A stretch of DNA of 6,224 nt from Lachnospiraceae bacterium UBA7480 (GTDB lineage: Bacteria > Bacillota > Clostridia > Lachnospirales > Lachnospiraceae), in assembly GCA_002479655.1 (NCBI GenBank), contig DLOQ01000108.1, positions 1 to 6,224 on the forward strand, in the 5' to 3' direction. The notes beneath the pieces are model-generated. The model did not search any database, had not been told where the DNA came from, and was given only the letters and a program-made list of their open reading frames with translations. This document shows positions 5,590 to 6,224 of the stretch, piece after piece (the first letter of the stretch is position 1; each line of letters begins with the position of its first letter). The translations under genes were made by a program, and so were the position numbers.

Positions 5590-6224
5590 ATGGGAAAACG
5601 ATTCATGAGCATGATGAGAAAAACAAAAGATAATAGGAAAATAAGCTGGCTTGTGATGGCGGTTTTTATGAAAGCCGTGATAGCCGTGACTTTTATAGGC
5701 ATTTATGTTATGGTCACGGGACGGATCAAAAATATTGCGATACAGAATATGGAAGAGATGGCGCTGCATGACGAAGTGGCGGTTGAGAGCAATATCAGCA
5801 ATGAATATCAGATCCTTGACGGAATCGGTACCTATATTGGACAGCTGGAATGCAATACGGAGCAGGAGCTCCTTTTGACGCTGTCACAGTGCAGCCTGAT
5901 CATCGACTGTAAAAAGCTGACTCTGGTGTCGGAGAATGGGAAAACGCTTAGCAGCAATCAAGTGGTTGCCTATGATGAGGATTTGCTTGAGCAGTGCAGG
6001 AAAACGGAAGCACATTATGTCTTTTGGATAGAGGATAATGAAGCACATGCAGACAGCGCTGGGGAGCAGCTCTATTTCGGAGCCGAGACAGAGCCTTTTA
6101 CGGTGGAAGGGGAAACCTATTGGTATATTACGGCAGTAATGGACATCGACATCCTTCAGGAAAATCTGAAAGTAGAAAGCTATGACGGAGAAGGATACAG
6201 CAATATCATCGATGCGGCGGGCAA
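5590..6224 (+). CDS. Membrane-anchored sensor protein, N-terminal part only (cut by window end)
   Basis: An open frame from ATG 5590 runs off the window after 211 codons. A basic N-terminus (MGKRFMSMMRKTKDNRK) precedes one strong hydrophobic helix (about 20-42, WLVMAVFMKAVIAVTFIGIY and following). The rest is probably an extracytoplasmic sensor region. Its mix of 'SNISNEYQILDGIGTYIGQL' (helical), 'LTLVSENGKTLSS' and 'YWYITAVMDIDIL', and the 'ESYDGEGYSNIIDAAG' stretch where the window stops, resembles the Cache-like N-terminal sensors of clostridial hybrid histidine kinases and GGDEF proteins. The output domain lies outside the window, so its enzyme class is unknown. The ribosome site AAGGAGA (5573-5579) is 10 nt from the ATG. 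It starts 52 nt after the regulator with no terminator between, so it probably belongs to the same operon. Confidence 0.75.
   Translation, partial: MGKRFMSMMRKTKDNRKISWLVMAVFMKAVIAVTFIGIYVMVTGRIKNIAIQNMEEMALHDEVAVESNISNEYQILDGIGTYIGQLECNTEQELLLTLSQCSLIIDCKKLTLVSENGKTLSSNQVVAYDEDLLEQCRKTEAHYVFWIEDNEAHADSAGEQLYFGAETEPFTVEGETYWYITAVMDIDILQENLKVESYDGEGYSNIIDAAG

Overview
The window looks like accessory or regulatory DNA from a low-to-moderate-GC Firmicute, most likely a clostridial or Lachnospiraceae-type gut anaerobe. That placement is an inference. It rests on strong AGGAG-type ribosome binding sites, a TTG start codon, a 'TTGCAC-17-TATAAT' promoter, an IS1634-type transposase, and a two-component cluster of a style common in Clostridia. 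No rRNA, tRNA or CRISPR array is visible.

Left part (about 1-2430): an insertion sequence on the minus strand. It carries two overlapping genes. The first (2320-1862) encodes a 152-aa protein resembling only the N-terminal DNA-binding (SAM-like) domain of a tyrosine recombinase. The second (1865-99) encodes a 588-aa DDE transposase of the IS1634 type. Imperfect terminal inverted repeats are proposed at 63-93 and 2374-2404. The -35 box of the element's own promoter lies in the right repeat. A strong bidirectional hairpin terminator (27-69) lies at the left end, and a weaker minus-strand hairpin with a T-tract (2404-2430) lies at the right end, so the element appears insulated from outside transcription.

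Middle (2405-2622): about 220 bases without a recognisable gene. It holds a plausible sigma-A-type promoter (2521-2549) reading toward the right-hand operon and a short orphan open stretch.

Right part (2623-6224): a plus-strand signalling operon with four genes. They are a free-standing histidine phosphotransfer (Hpt) protein with an intact active-site His; a soluble PAS histidine kinase with a C-terminal Hpt-like tail in which Asn replaces the His; a response regulator with an intact receiver and an HD-GYP-like output domain that has lost essentially all metal and catalytic residues; and the start of a membrane-anchored sensor protein cut by the window end. Kinase and regulator overlap by 4 nt (TTGA).

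The likely logic is a phosphorelay. The kinase phosphorylates the receiver of the pseudo-HD-GYP regulator, and the separate Hpt shuttles phosphate to or from a receiver elsewhere, possibly in the truncated sensor gene. The repeated decay of catalytic residues while the folds persist (a dead Hpt tail and a dead HD-GYP) is the most interesting feature of the window.
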